64,000 nt of DNA from an uncultured Bilophila sp. (GCA_910585945.1 CAJUHZ010000001.1:7230-71229); one strand, 5' to 3'. Numbered from the stretch's first letter, positions 50,834 to 60,390 are shown. Made by a program: numbers and translations. The notes: generated by a model from the letters alone, not told the origin.

Positions 50834-51679
50834 CTATCTGACACTGACAATATAATCATTACCGGCATTATAAGTAGTATCTTTTACATCAGCATCAAAA
50901 GATCCATCTGTCAGACACAGAGGATTCTTATCCAAAAGCTGTGAAATGGTTGCATAAGCATCTTTTTCACGGAAACAGCACAAATGACCGTCCCCTACAA
51001 CTGCTGTGCGCAACTGTCCGAGCTTGTGCATGGCATTATGCACAACAGGTTCAGGGTTCAGTCGACAGTTGGCGTAGGAGGAATACAGCCAGACGCGGCT
51101 TGAGGCCGTTTTTCCGCTGTCAATAATCGTTCCGGTGAATTCCCTATTGTAGCGATATGGAACACCGATAACAGCTTCCATATAGTGCGTATAGGTGAAG
51201 CATTCCCGCATATCCGCGCCAAAAAAGAGAAACTTGACCTCTTTCCCGCATCCATGCAATCTGTCGTAATTAGAATTTTCACCGATGGAGTATGGTCCCA
51301 GATTGTCAACGAGATTGAGCGCATCACCCAGGACATAAACGGACAGAAGAGGATCCGGGGAACGCCGTCCCCGCCCTGTCTTGCGCGCGTATTCGTTGAG
51401 CGCCCCCATTGGCGTGCGGGTGTTCTGCACGTCAAAAGGCTCATGGTTGCAGAAGCTGAACGTAAAGGTAGGAAAAACCAGCGTGGCCACGCCCAAGCCT
51501 TCAAGAATCCCCAAGAGCTCGGCCAGCAACACGCCGCGCTTGAGCGCGGGCAGGCCGAAGGTCATATCCGTATGAATGTAGAGCACATCGCAATCCGCCG
51601 CGCCCACGCCCAGCAGGGCCTCGCGCATGTGTGCGGCGTTTACTTCTTCTTTTTGACCATGAAACAAAATATTGCTCAT
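50834..51679 (-). CDS. AAC(3)-family acyltransferase, likely sugar N-acyltransferase
   Basis: A 281-residue protein. The pattern DVLYIHTDMTFGLPAL, LVFPTFTFSF, TPMGALNEYARKTGRGRRSPDPLLSVYVLGD and the later HYMEAVIGVPYRY matches the aminoglycoside 3-N-acetyltransferase fold. In flagellin and O-antigen clusters such proteins put acyl groups on amino sugars, so antibiotic resistance is unlikely to be the role. The ATG at 51679 is chosen because GGAG lies six bases before it; a TTG four codons upstream is less likely. Confidence 0.82.
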   Translation of the reverse strand: MSNILFHGQKEEVNAAHMREALLGVGAADCDVLYIHTDMTFGLPALKRGVLLAELLGILEGLGVATLVFPTFTFSFCNHEPFDVQNTRTPMGALNEYARKTGRGRRSPDPLLSVYVLGDALNLVDNLGPYSIGENSNYDRLHGCGKEVKFLFFGADMRECFTYTHYMEAVIGVPYRYNREFTGTIIDSGKTASSRVWLYSSYANCRLNPEPVVHNAMHKLGQLRTAVVGDGHLCCFREKDAYATISQLLDKNPLCLTDGSFDADVKDTTYNAGNDYIVSVR

Positions 51680-51742
51680 CTCTTTCTCCAAAACAAAAAC
51701 ATTTGCTCGTCAAATGAGCAGGTTAAGCTTGATCCAATCGCG

Positions 51743-52492
51743 CTAAAATTTGGGGAAATGTTCGCCTCCATCCACGTTAAGCACCTGCCCAGTGAGATAC
51801 GAAGCATCTTCAGACAAAAGAAAACGTACAATACGCGCCACATCATCCACACTTCCCGGAGGAAGAAGCGTAGCCGGATTCCAGGGGGCATCCAAAGATG
51901 GATCGGTAAATGTTGTTTGTACAATGCGTGTCCGAAATGAACCAGGAGCAATAATATTGACTCGGATATGCGGCGCCAGCTCATGGGCCAGAGTAACGCC
52001 AAGAGCATTGATAGCCCCTTTACTGCCACAGTAATGTGGTTGATACTTTTTCCCTGTAATTACTGCAATGCTTGATGTCAGGACAATATTTCGGAGCGAT
52101 TGACCATTGATTTTCTTTTTGAGGAGGGCACTGATGATTTCCGTAGCGGAAAAATAGTTGACGTTCATCACGCGAAGGCCAACGGAATATTTTGTTTTTG
52201 CTATAGGTAATACTTCCGTCATACCCGCGAAGTGAACAAAAGCCTCAACCGGCAGATTTCGCGTTTTGAGCAGTTCGGTTAACGCGGCTCCGACGGCGTC
52301 GGCTTTTTCCAGATCAAACGGAAAGAGAACCACATCCGCGCCATTGTTCGAGCAGATTTCACCCACGGCGGCCAGGCGAGCCTCATCCCGCCCGTGCAGA
52401 ATGAGATTGCGGGAAGAACTGAGCAGCTTGGCCGTGGCCTCACCCATCCCGGAGGATGCTCCGGTGATCAGCGTGTATTCGGCTGGGTGCAT
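51743..52492 (-). CDS. Short-chain dehydrogenase/reductase (1)
   Basis: A 249-residue NAD(P)-dependent enzyme: TLITGASSGMGEATAKLL for cofactor, NVNYFSATEI, TSSIAVITGKKYQPHYCGSKGAINALG with Ser-Tyr-Lys, and the C-terminal YLTGQVLNVDGGEHF. It resembles FabG-type 3-oxoacyl-ACP reductases, so it may reduce an acyl-ACP made by the KAS III-like enzymes, or a sugar. It follows the switchable FkbM gene by 30 bases. Confidence 0.9.
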   Translation of the reverse strand: MHPAEYTLITGASSGMGEATAKLLSSSRNLILHGRDEARLAAVGEICSNNGADVVLFPFDLEKADAVGAALTELLKTRNLPVEAFVHFAGMTEVLPIAKTKYSVGLRVMNVNYFSATEIISALLKKKINGQSLRNIVLTSSIAVITGKKYQPHYCGSKGAINALGVTLAHELAPHIRVNIIAPGSFRTRIVQTTFTDPSLDAPWNPATLLPPGSVDDVARIVRFLLSEDASYLTGQVLNVDGGEHFPKF

Positions 52493-52522
52493 AAATTCTC
52501 GTTTTCCTTGTTTTTCGGTATA

Positions 52523-53880
52523 TTATCGATTTCGTTTCGCAAAAAGAACAGGCTCTGACTCACAGCGAAACCAGAATGTATATTCTGGGCATAATCTTGT
52601 AAGATACTGCGGTATCTGCCAAAAATCATCCTTTTTATGGTAAAGAGCTATCGAGCAAATTGGAGTTTGACTTGAAATTGTCTTTTGTGCCCCAATTAAC
52701 ATCTGCATTTCTGAACCTTCTATATCAGATTTAATAAAATCAATTTTTAAATTTCTATCTGAACAGAAGCTATCTAATGAAGTTGATTCAATTGTTATAT
52801 ATCTATGAGAGAGAGAGAGAGAGAGAGAGAATCTTCTTTTTTTACTTCAGAAACAAGAGAAGCTCCAGAATTACTATGCGCATTAAGCGCGATAGAGAAT
52901 GCAGAATTACGATCCGATAGAGCTAAAGGAACAATTTCAACATTATCACAATGGTTAATATGCATATTTCTTCTGGCGAAGTCTGCCGATTCCGGTACAG
53001 CCTCAAAGGCAAAAACCTTGCCGCTTTCTCCAACCTTTCTGCTGAAATAACATGCTGTATCCCCAATAAAGGCTCCAGCGTCGATGACGACGTTTCCAGG
53101 GCGAGCCTCTACTACACCTGCAATGGCATATTGCTCATAAACAAAAGTATCCCTGTAGAAAAACTGGCGTACATCTTCCCGACAGCCTTCGAGAATCGGA
53201 AAATTATACTGTGCAGCCTCTCTTTGCTTGCGCCATGCGGCTGTCCGCATCGGAGGCATGACGGGGTAACACGTCTCGACCCCTTTGAATACATGCGCTT
53301 TGATACGCTGCCTCAAAAATGTTGCGAATGAATCACGTGAAATATCATCACCCAGCTTATCCATGAAACCCTGTGCCCAAGCCCCGTATTCCTGCACATA
53401 AAACTGGCGCGCTTCATCAATTCGCCGATTTAAAACATCCATATATTCATCCGGGGCATGTGAAAGAATCAAATCAACGTGAAACTCTTCATCAAAAAGT
53501 TTTGCTATATCTCTAATATGAGAACGAATATTTCCATCAATATCTTGAGGAACAGGTATTGCTATCTTTCCAGAATTTAATACAAAAGGAGAGAGTCCCA
53601 AACTCGAGGCAATTACAAGCAACAATTCCTCTCGTGTACGCCATTCACCAGATAAAGCATAAATAGGTATTGTGCTAAGAGCACTAAAAAATATGGATTC
53701 AGTATAATCTGATTTTCCATTTGTATCATATGAAACATATTTATGCTGATTCTGCATGAGAATATCATCATCAGAATCAATATAAAGTATATATATATTT
53801 CTCTTATATGAAATATTGCGCACAAATTTTTCAATCATGTTAAATGTAGATTCCACAACTCGCATATACCGATTCTCCAT
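52523..53880 (-). CDS. FkbM-family methyltransferase, out of frame at a (TC)12 tract (phase-variable)
   Basis: Translation from the ATG at 53880 gives 361 residues with the SAM-binding core NVVIDAGAFIGDTACYFSRK and KVFAFEAVPESADFARRNMH, then stops at TAA (52795-52797) soon after a run of TCT-CTC codons. In another frame the missing end continues to 52523: YITIESTSLDSFCSD, KIDFIKSDIEGSEMQMLIGAQ, SIALYHKKDDFWQIPQYL, which lines up with the end of the intact FkbM at 49634. Removing one TC unit, or adding two, joins the halves into a 451-residue protein. In this sequence the gene is off. The first ~200 residues are AT-rich and of unknown type. Confidence 0.9.
52807..52830. repeat. (GA)12 dinucleotide repeat inside FkbM methyltransferase gene
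   Basis: Twelve perfect GA units, (TC)12 in the coding strand, read as alternating Ser-Leu codons. Frame arithmetic: 12 units give a stop eleven bases past the tract, while 8, 11 or 14 units keep the frame open into the FkbM C-terminal domain. Confidence 0.97.
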
Positions 53881-53887
53881 TATAAAA

Positions 53888-55426
53888 CTACAAGGAATTA
53901 ATATGGTTCTTCAAAAACTGGCGATCAATTTTACCGTTTGTATTCCGGGGCATTTCAGGAAGATACTTATATACTGAAGGAACCATATACCGGGGCAAAA
54001 CTTCGCCAAGCTTCCGGCGCAGTTCCTTTTCCGGCAGGGGAGAAGGCGCTTCGCAGAGCAAAACAATTCTTTTATGCTCCGCATCATAAAGAGCGCAACA
54101 ATTTGGCGCGATCTTGAGAGTATTGACCGCCACATGTTCGATTTCCGCCAATTCGATGCGGTAGCCCATGTGCTTGATCAGCGTGTCTTTTCTCCCTCGG
54201 AACACCAGCTCGCCGTATTCGTTCCAGGCGACGACATCGCCTGTGCGGTATATGAACTCCGGGTAGGCCGCATTGAGGGGATTCTGAACAAAGGCGGCGG
54301 CGGTTTTTTCCGGGTTGTTGTAATAGCCGGCCGCCAGGGAGGAACCGCGCACGCACAGTTCTCCCTCCTCGCCTGCGCTGCCTGGCCACACAGGTTCGTC
54401 GTTGTCATTCAGGACCAGAATGCCGGTATTATGGAAGGGTTTGCCGATGGGAATAGGCTCGTCATCGCGCAAGTCGCGCTGCACAACGTGGTACAGACAA
54501 TCAAGCGTGATTTCTATAGGCCCGTAAAAATTGGCAAACGTGGTATGCGGCTGCATCTTGCGCCAGTAGTTGAACTTGGCTGTGGGAAACACCTCGCCTG
54601 CAAACCAGGCCATTCTGAGATCTGGAAGGGGAACCTGAGCGAGAAGATCCATGTTGGCGATGTTGACCATGATGGTCGGCACCCAAAACAGGAACGTCAC
54701 GCGCAACGCAGCCATAAGCTCCAACAGGCGAATCGGAAAGGCCGCATGACTTTCCGGCACGAGCGCCAGCGTGCAGCCTTTGGCCATGAGCATGCACAAC
54801 TCGAAACTGAAAATGTCAAAGACCACTGGCGAGAGGCTGGCGACGACTTCTCCATCGCCTACAAGGCCGGCCTCGCACACAACCTCGGTGAAGTCGATGA
54901 AACTGCGGTGATTGAGAGCTACGGCCTTGGGCGTGCCTGTAGAGCCGGAAGTGTTGATGACGCACAACAGATCGGTGTCAATGCACCGTCCCCGCAAGGC
55001 CAGCACCGCCGCCCGTTTCTCCTGATCAAGAACGGGCTGGCCATGCGGAAGTTCCCACACCCGATCGATCCCTTGCGGCAGGGTTGACTGCCGCCCGGAT
55101 CCCGTCACAACCAGCGCAGGACGCGTCTGCTCCAGAATGTTCGCCAGCCGCTGTTCCGGACTCTTGACGTCCAGATTCATATAGGCGTTGCCGCTGTAAA
55201 GAACGGCCAGATCCGCAACCACCGCGTCCAGACTCTTCGGCAAATGAACAGCCACAACAAGGCCGATACGGCCGTCAAGTTGCTGGCTGATGCGGGCCGC
55301 CGCGTCAAGAACGTAGTCATACAATTGCTGAAACGTGATGGTTTTGTCGCCGTCATGCACAGCGATACGGTCAGGATGCGCCTTTACCGTTGCTTCAAAA
55401 TACTGTGTGATGTGCGTCAAGTACAT
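53888..55426 (-). CDS. Free-standing adenylation (AMP-forming ligase) enzyme, NRPS A-domain type
   Basis: A 512-residue acyl/aminoacyl-AMP ligase. A3 motif LLCVINTSGSTGTPKAVALNH, A4-like VVFDIFSFELCML with the Asp that usually holds an alpha-amino group, A5 NFYGPIEITLDC, A7/A8 IYRTGDVVAWNEYGELVFRGRKDTLIKHMGYRIELAEIE, and A10 NTNGKIDRQ with the catalytic Lys. It has no attached carrier domain, so it must load a separate carrier protein, probably one of the two ACPs in the cluster. The substrate is likely an amino acid but cannot be named. ATG at 55426 with AGGAG upstream. Confidence 0.88.
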   Translation of the reverse strand: MYLTHITQYFEATVKAHPDRIAVHDGDKTITFQQLYDYVLDAAARISQQLDGRIGLVVAVHLPKSLDAVVADLAVLYSGNAYMNLDVKSPEQRLANILEQTRPALVVTGSGRQSTLPQGIDRVWELPHGQPVLDQEKRAAVLALRGRCIDTDLLCVINTSGSTGTPKAVALNHRSFIDFTEVVCEAGLVGDGEVVASLSPVVFDIFSFELCMLMAKGCTLALVPESHAAFPIRLLELMAALRVTFLFWVPTIMVNIANMDLLAQVPLPDLRMAWFAGEVFPTAKFNYWRKMQPHTTFANFYGPIEITLDCLYHVVQRDLRDDEPIPIGKPFHNTGILVLNDNDEPVWPGSAGEEGELCVRGSSLAAGYYNNPEKTAAAFVQNPLNAAYPEFIYRTGDVVAWNEYGELVFRGRKDTLIKHMGYRIELAEIEHVAVNTLKIAPNCCALYDAEHKRIVLLCEAPSPLPEKELRRKLGEVLPRYMVPSVYKYLPEMPRNTNGKIDRQFLKNHINSL

Positions 55427-55436
55427 GCGCAAGCTC

Positions 55437-56231
55437 CTATGCCACATTGTCGACTGGGCGGAAAATCCCGCTCACGGCACTCTGAAACACGTCCCGCCAG
55501 TAGGTTTGATCGTGTTCTCCTTCCGAAAGACGCAAGGCGACAGGGCAGCCATGTCGGGCGCACACCCTTTCAAGCGCTCTGCTCTGCGGCAGGCTCAGAT
55601 AGTCCTGCTCTCCACAGTACAAATCCACGCGAGGCAACAGGGAACCCTGTTCCCGCCTTTTCTGAAGAAGGCGCTCAAGATCAACCTCATCCCGCACATC
55701 GCCCCTTTCATCCAGCAAGCAACGGCGCATGACGCGCTCAAACGCCGCATACAGGGCGCGTTGGGCGCGGTTTTTCATCATTCGATCATCCGGCGGCACC
55801 CGACAGTCAAAGACGCCCGAAATGGCGGCGGCGGCTCCGAACGCGCCGCTGTCCAAGGCCCAACGGACAGCTCCAAAACCTCCCATGGAAACGCCGATGG
55901 CGGCGTTGTCCTCCGTCCGGCGCGACAAGGGAAGGATTTCGCGCATGGCATCCAGCAACTCGTTCAGAAAATCCGCCTGATTTTCATATCTGGAGTTGAC
56001 AAAGTAGCCGTTCCCCAAACTGGGCGCGATCACGGCCACCTGCTCCCGCTCGACAATGCCGGCCGCATCAAGACTGTCAAAAAAGAAATCTCCGTTGCTC
56101 ATGGCGCAGTGCAAGGCCCACACGGCACGATACGGCGGCTCGGTCGCGCCGAAACCGTAGGGCACAGCCGCCGCAACCTCCACAGGCTGAAGCAGCGCTG
56201 TGGAAGGCAGAGTTATACGCAGGCGCATCAT
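55437..56231 (-). CDS. Esterase-like alpha/beta hydrolase
   Basis: A 264-residue protein of the putative esterase (esterase D/Fes) type: PYRAVWALHCAMSNGDFFF, DNAAIGVSMGGFGAVRWAL with the nucleophile in GVSMGG, VDLYCGEQDYL and the C-terminal SEGEHDQTYWRD with the histidine. It could hydrolyse or transfer an acyl thioester, for example release a mischarged carrier. The start codons ATG-ATG overlap the stop of the GNAT-like gene, so they are coupled. Confidence 0.8.
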   Translation of the reverse strand: MMRLRITLPSTALLQPVEVAAAVPYGFGATEPPYRAVWALHCAMSNGDFFFDSLDAAGIVEREQVAVIAPSLGNGYFVNSRYENQADFLNELLDAMREILPLSRRTEDNAAIGVSMGGFGAVRWALDSGAFGAAAAISGVFDCRVPPDDRMMKNRAQRALYAAFERVMRRCLLDERGDVRDEVDLERLLQKRREQGSLLPRVDLYCGEQDYLSLPQSRALERVCARHGCPVALRLSEGEHDQTYWRDVFQSAVSGIFRPVDNVA

Positions 56232-57115
56232 GGGCGGTTGCCCTTCTCCGCGCCCTGGTCGCATACAGGCGTCCACAGCATGTTGTAAATCACAACATCA
56301 TCAGGCTGTTGATTACTTTTTTTGGCGTGCTTCACAAGTTTTTGCCGGCTTGCATCCCGCCACCCAAGGGCGCGCACATTTTTTTTGCTCTGTTTTGTGA
56401 AATGATCCTGCACAAAACTCGCAAGAGCCATGAAGAAACCTTCTCTGCGGTATTCCTTGCGCGTTACGTCATAAAGACTATGCAGCGCATTCTTATGCAT
56501 ATGAAAATAATGAAGCGAAGCTATTTTCGCGTCCTGACGCAAAACGGCAACCTCTCCCCGGAGAATATGTTCCCGAATGGCGCTCAACTCAGGCAGATTG
56601 TCCGCCACAAGATCAAATTCTTCCTTCAAAAGCTCCAGAATTTCTTCGGCGTCTCCGGGATCGGCAAACGACATACAGTCGCGGTATTCGTCGGCATAGG
56701 GGCGCATGGCGTTCAATACCTTTTCAGGAGCGCGCTTGAGCTGCATGCGCAACAGCTTTTTGGTCAATACAAATCCATGTTGACGGAACAGTTCCGCCAC
56801 TTCGCCGGCCTGCGGCTCCTTGCCCACGCTCGATCCACGCAAGGCCAACGGCTCGTGGTAACTTTCCAGAAGCTGCCGCAGCCCCTCCGCAAACGACATG
56901 CCGTCCGCAGCCAGGTACAGGCAATCATAATAAATTTCATGATAGGGGATGAGCAGAAAGATCGCCCCTCCCGCCACATGCAGCAGACACGTCTTTTCCG
57001 CCAGCAGAGCGCGAAGGGCATGGCCGTCCAGAAAAAGGTTGGTGACCGTGCAGCGGCGGCGCGCCTTCAGGGCGTCGTGCGCGGCGGAAAAACTTTCAAA
57101 CGTGGCGTGTTGCAC
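56228..57115 (-). CDS. GNAT-like acyltransferase, putative
   Basis: A 295-residue protein I cannot place in a named family. The C-terminal half (about 150-250) has the look of a GNAT domain: DPGDAEEILELLKEEFDLVADN, IREHILRGEVAVLRQDAKIASLHYF and EYRREGFFMALASFVQDHF, the last resembling the acyl-CoA/ppant loop and helix. The N-terminal half may be a second, degenerate copy of the fold. In the cluster it may use the ACP-bound acyl group to acylate a sugar amine. Confidence 0.6.
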   Translation of the reverse strand: MQHATFESFSAAHDALKARRRCTVTNLFLDGHALRALLAEKTCLLHVAGGAIFLLIPYHEIYYDCLYLAADGMSFAEGLRQLLESYHEPLALRGSSVGKEPQAGEVAELFRQHGFVLTKKLLRMQLKRAPEKVLNAMRPYADEYRDCMSFADPGDAEEILELLKEEFDLVADNLPELSAIREHILRGEVAVLRQDAKIASLHYFHMHKNALHSLYDVTRKEYRREGFFMALASFVQDHFTKQSKKNVRALGWRDASRQKLVKHAKKSNQQPDDVVIYNMLWTPVCDQGAEKGNRP

Positions 57116-57124
57116 AAGAACTCC

Positions 57125-57877
57125 CTAACAAGCGGCGCCCGCATTGATCGAAAAGGTTGATCCGCTGATATGGGCGGCTGCATCGCCCATGAGATAAGCG
57201 GCCATGCAGGCCACTTCTTCCGGCTCTATCAATCCCATGGGCTGATAGCCGCTCTCCTCAAGACGCGCGGCAAAGTCGCCCAACGGGTCCGCCGGGCCGG
57301 AAATCATGGGGGTGTTTACAAAGGCGGGGCGGATGATGTTGAGCGCCACATTTCGGGGGAGAAGCTCGACAGCCAGCGTTTTGGCCGCGGCTTCCAGGGC
57401 AGCCTTGGAGGCCGCGTAGGCGACAAAATACTTGTCGCGCCCAAGAGCGGCGAACGAGGATATGGCGGCCACCCTGAGCGACTGTTCCTTTTTTTTGAGC
57501 CTGACCAGGCCGCGCACGGTTTCCACAAAGGCGAAACAGTTGACCAGCATACGCTCGGCCATGAATCCCGGGCTGGTGTCGCGCAAGCGGGCGCGTCCTC
57601 CTATCCCGGCGCAATAGACACACCCGTCAATATGCCCCCGCCACTCGCGGGCTTCCTCCAGACAGGCCGGCAGAGCCGCCAAATCGTGCAAATCGACAAC
57701 AAGCGGCAGACATTGATCTTCCGGCATGGCGGACATGGTTTCTCTCATGCCCTGTTCATTGCGCGCCAGCAGAATGACGGATGCCCCCTGACGAGCCAGC
57801 TCGCGGCAAACAGCGCGCCCTATGCCCGAAGAAGCTCCGGTGACAAGAATGCTTTTTTGCGTCAGGGGTGCATCCAT
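57125..57877 (-). CDS. Short-chain dehydrogenase/reductase (2), ketoreductase-like
   Basis: A 250-residue enzyme: SILVTGASSGIGRAVCRELARQG, CVYCAGIGG, AISSFAALGRDKYFVAYAASKAAL (Ser, Tyr, Lys catalytic residues) and a C-terminal AAHISGSTFSINAG. It resembles FabG. Next to two KAS III-like enzymes and two ACPs, a role in reducing a 3-oxoacyl-ACP to the 3-hydroxy form is plausible. It is separated by 27 bases from the KAS III-like gene upstream. Confidence 0.9.
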   Translation of the reverse strand: MDAPLTQKSILVTGASSGIGRAVCRELARQGASVILLARNEQGMRETMSAMPEDQCLPLVVDLHDLAALPACLEEAREWRGHIDGCVYCAGIGGRARLRDTSPGFMAERMLVNCFAFVETVRGLVRLKKKEQSLRVAAISSFAALGRDKYFVAYAASKAALEAAAKTLAVELLPRNVALNIIRPAFVNTPMISGPADPLGDFAARLEESGYQPMGLIEPEEVACMAAYLMGDAAAHISGSTFSINAGAAC

Positions 57878-57904
57878 TGTGTTCTCCGTCGCCGCAAGGC
57901 ATGC

Positions 57905-58993
57905 TCAGTCCGCGGGCTTGAGGAAATCTTCCTCAAAACGGTTGGAACAGGTCACCATGGGCGCAATGACGGCAGGATTCAGCGCCATGCTGACCACCCC
58001 CCAGGAAAGCCCTACTCCGAACGCGCTGACCAGCAGATTCAACGGCCCGTCGTCACGCCCGGCATAGGCATCCACCATGGTCAGAGACACGGATGCTCCG
58101 TTGGTGTTGCCCAGACGCTCCACCGTAGTCGGCGCTTTGGCTTTGTCGACCTTCAAGCGCCGGGTCATGGTCTTGAGAATCTGCATGTTGGCCTGATGCA
58201 GCACCACCCCATCATAGTCTTGCACGCCTTTGCCGATACGCTCAAGAAAGGCCTTGATGCTGTCCACAACACGCATGGTGGAGAAGGAAGTGATTTCCAT
58301 TCCGTCCATATAGCCGCCGCCTTCATAGACTTCGCCATTGGGCATGACGCCCCTGGAACGTCGCCAGGCATTACGGGCGCCGCTCCAGGGATCATACAGA
58401 AAATGATAACCGGCGCCGTCGCTGTGCAGGGTAATATCTATCGGAGAGGATGCCTTTTCCAACAGACACGCTGTACACCCCTCTCCGGAAAGAAAAACGG
58501 GAGCCTCCAACAATGCTTCTCGCGAGGCATAAAGCGGCCATATCGTATCGCCAGACACCATGGCGACACGGTTGATGTGCGCCTGCTGCAGAAGAGAAGC
58601 GCACACGGAAAGCCCATATGGGAAACTGGCGCAGCCTTGTGTGATGTCAAACGCCAGAATATCCTCGCCAAGCTTCATGTGGTTGTGCAGCACATGCGCG
58701 TTGCTTGTGCTCGGATTGAAATCCGGCGTCTGCGACATGAAGATGAGTGCGTCGAGGCTTTGCGCCTCCCACCCTGCTCTCTCCAGCGCCTTGCACAGCG
58801 CTGTATGCCCCAAATCCGTCGCGGTCTGCTCGGTGATGGAAATATGCCGCTGTCTGATGCCGGTCTGCTTGACGAAATTCGCAATGTAGGCGGCACGGGG
58901 ATGATCGGGATCCATGTCGATGGCTTGCACATGATCCGGCAAGGCTCCGGCCAGCGCGGCAATGCCCACATTGTCGAAGTGCAGAAAGGCCAC
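57905..58993 (-). CDS. FabH/KAS III-like condensing enzyme (1)
   Basis: A 362-residue thiolase-fold protein. The Cys nucleophile is in FDITQGCASFPYGL, the catalytic His in DGVVLHQANMQIL, and Asn in GNTNGASVSLTM, so the Cys-His-Asn triad of KAS III is complete. The N-terminus (GIAALAGALPDHVQAID) differs from house-keeping FabH. Such enzymes start chains from acyl-CoA plus malonyl-ACP, or act as acyltransferases. It starts three bases from the ACP gene upstream. Confidence 0.88.
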   Translation of the reverse strand: MAFLHFDNVGIAALAGALPDHVQAIDMDPDHPRAAYIANFVKQTGIRQRHISITEQTATDLGHTALCKALERAGWEAQSLDALIFMSQTPDFNPSTSNAHVLHNHMKLGEDILAFDITQGCASFPYGLSVCASLLQQAHINRVAMVSGDTIWPLYASREALLEAPVFLSGEGCTACLLEKASSPIDITLHSDGAGYHFLYDPWSGARNAWRRSRGVMPNGEVYEGGGYMDGMEITSFSTMRVVDSIKAFLERIGKGVQDYDGVVLHQANMQILKTMTRRLKVDKAKAPTTVERLGNTNGASVSLTMVDAYAGRDDGPLNLLVSAFGVGLSWGVVSMALNPAVIAPMVTCSNRFEEDFLKPAD

Positions 58994-58995
58994 AG

Positions 58996-59223
58996 CTATT
59001 CCCCCGGCTCCATGACGTTCAACATGTCCTGCACGGTCTGGAAAGCGCGGATCTCTTTTCCGCTGATCTTTCTTTGAAACTCATCGCCCAGCAGCACGAC
59101 AAAGGAGAGCGCCGCCAGAGAATCCCATTCCTCAACTTCGTCAAGGCTCATTTCCGGCTTCAGCGTGCCTTCGTCCAGTTCCATAATGTCTTCAAGGGCG
59201 GCCAGTTTTTCCTGCGTGTTCAT
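58996..59223 (-). CDS. Acyl carrier protein (1)
   Basis: A 75-residue acidic helical protein: MNTQEKLAALEDIMELDEGT, LDEVEEWDSLAALSFVVLLGDEF. The Ser of DSL is the expected phosphopantetheine site. AGGAG precedes the ATG. It lies between two KAS III-like genes, the probable partners. Confidence 0.88.
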   Translation of the reverse strand: MNTQEKLAALEDIMELDEGTLKPEMSLDEVEEWDSLAALSFVVLLGDEFQRKISGKEIRAFQTVQDMLNVMEPGE

Positions 59224-59292
59224 GTATGTTCTCCTCTCGTGTTGTTGCGGCATTGCACTTTTGAGACGTTCCCGCACAAGGGAACGTCTGAT

Positions 59293-60390
59293 TTACGCCG
59301 GGTATTCGATGACGCCATTGCCGGGGTGCTCGATAAGCTCGCAGAAATCCAGATGCCCCAGGCGGCACGTTGCGGCCGCCAGAGAAAGCCCGGCCCCGAA
59401 GGCCGAGCAGCAGACAAGCGGCTGTTCGTCAAGCAGGCGTGCGCCGAGGTTGTACGCGATGTTGACCGGGATGGTGACGCATGAAGAATTGCCGAAGTGC
59501 TCCACAATGTTGTTGAACAGCCTCTCGCGCGGAACCTCCATGAGATCGGCCAGTTTCTCCAGCATGAAGCGGTTGGGCTGATGCGTCAGGTGATATTCTA
59601 TCGCGTTCTTTTCAATGCCGACATAACCGCAGATCTCGTCAATCAGCGGGGGTACGCACTCCATGACAAACTGAAAGACCGCCGTGCCGTCCATATACAT
59701 GTTGTTCAGCGAGCGGTAATTGCCCATTTCATCCTTGATCATCCTGGCCGTTTCCGCCGTGGCCGGCATCCGACACCCGCCGGCCGGAACCAGCAGGGCC
59801 TCGCGGCGGCTGCCGTCGGTACGAAAGACAAAATGGATCACATCGTCCGGATCGTCACTCCGGCTGACGACAGTCACCGCCGCCGCGTCGCCGCACAGGG
59901 GGTAGGTGTTCCTGTCCAGCTTGTTGGCGTAGCAGGAAGCGCCGTCCGTGGTGATCAGAGCCACTTCATCCATGCCGCCCGCCGCCACCTGACAACAGGC
60001 CGTATACAGGCCGGAGACAAAGCCGATGCAGTTCTCGTACACATCCGTACAGAAAACGTCCGTAGGCAGACCAAGCTGACCATGGATCACCTTGCTGTTG
60101 CCCGGAATGGGATGATCCGCCATCTGCGCGACAACCACCATGCCCTGCAATGTCTCCTTGCGGAGCCAGCCTTTCTGGAAAAGACAATTCATGGTGTAGG
60201 ACGCAAGATCGCAGGGCGTGGTCTTCACATCCGCAATGCGGTGCTCATTGAAGCCCATAACGCGCCCAAGCCGTCGAGACGACTTTTCCGGAAAGGGAAA
60301 CGTCTTGAGTTCGTCCTCAAAACGGTACACCTGTTGAGGAACCGTGGCGCATACGCCCCGAATCTTGACGCCGTGGATGCTTGCCCGCAT
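59293..60390 (-). CDS. FabH/KAS III-like condensing enzyme (2)
   Basis: A 365-residue protein of the same fold as its neighbour but only distantly similar. The active Cys is in DVYENCIGFVSGL, His in IEYHLTHQPNRFML and Asn in EHFGNSSCVTIPV. The start at 60390 (MRASIHGVKI) has GGAG six bases upstream; 23 further codons upstream are unlikely. Two KAS III-like proteins in one cluster suggest one extends a chain and the other primes or transfers it, though which does what is unknown. Confidence 0.88.
   Translation of the reverse strand: MRASIHGVKIRGVCATVPQQVYRFEDELKTFPFPEKSSRRLGRVMGFNEHRIADVKTTPCDLASYTMNCLFQKGWLRKETLQGMVVVAQMADHPIPGNSKVIHGQLGLPTDVFCTDVYENCIGFVSGLYTACCQVAAGGMDEVALITTDGASCYANKLDRNTYPLCGDAAAVTVVSRSDDPDDVIHFVFRTDGSRREALLVPAGGCRMPATAETARMIKDEMGNYRSLNNMYMDGTAVFQFVMECVPPLIDEICGYVGIEKNAIEYHLTHQPNRFMLEKLADLMEVPRERLFNNIVEHFGNSSCVTIPVNIAYNLGARLLDEQPLVCCSAFGAGLSLAAATCRLGHLDFCELIEHPGNGVIEYPA

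Noticed and set aside
52523..52794. The FkbM frame break considered as a sequencing error or ordinary pseudogene
   Set aside because: The break lies exactly at a 12-unit dinucleotide repeat, both halves are otherwise intact, and a change of one repeat unit restores the frame. An error in repeat counting remains possible, but it would still mark a slippage-prone gene.
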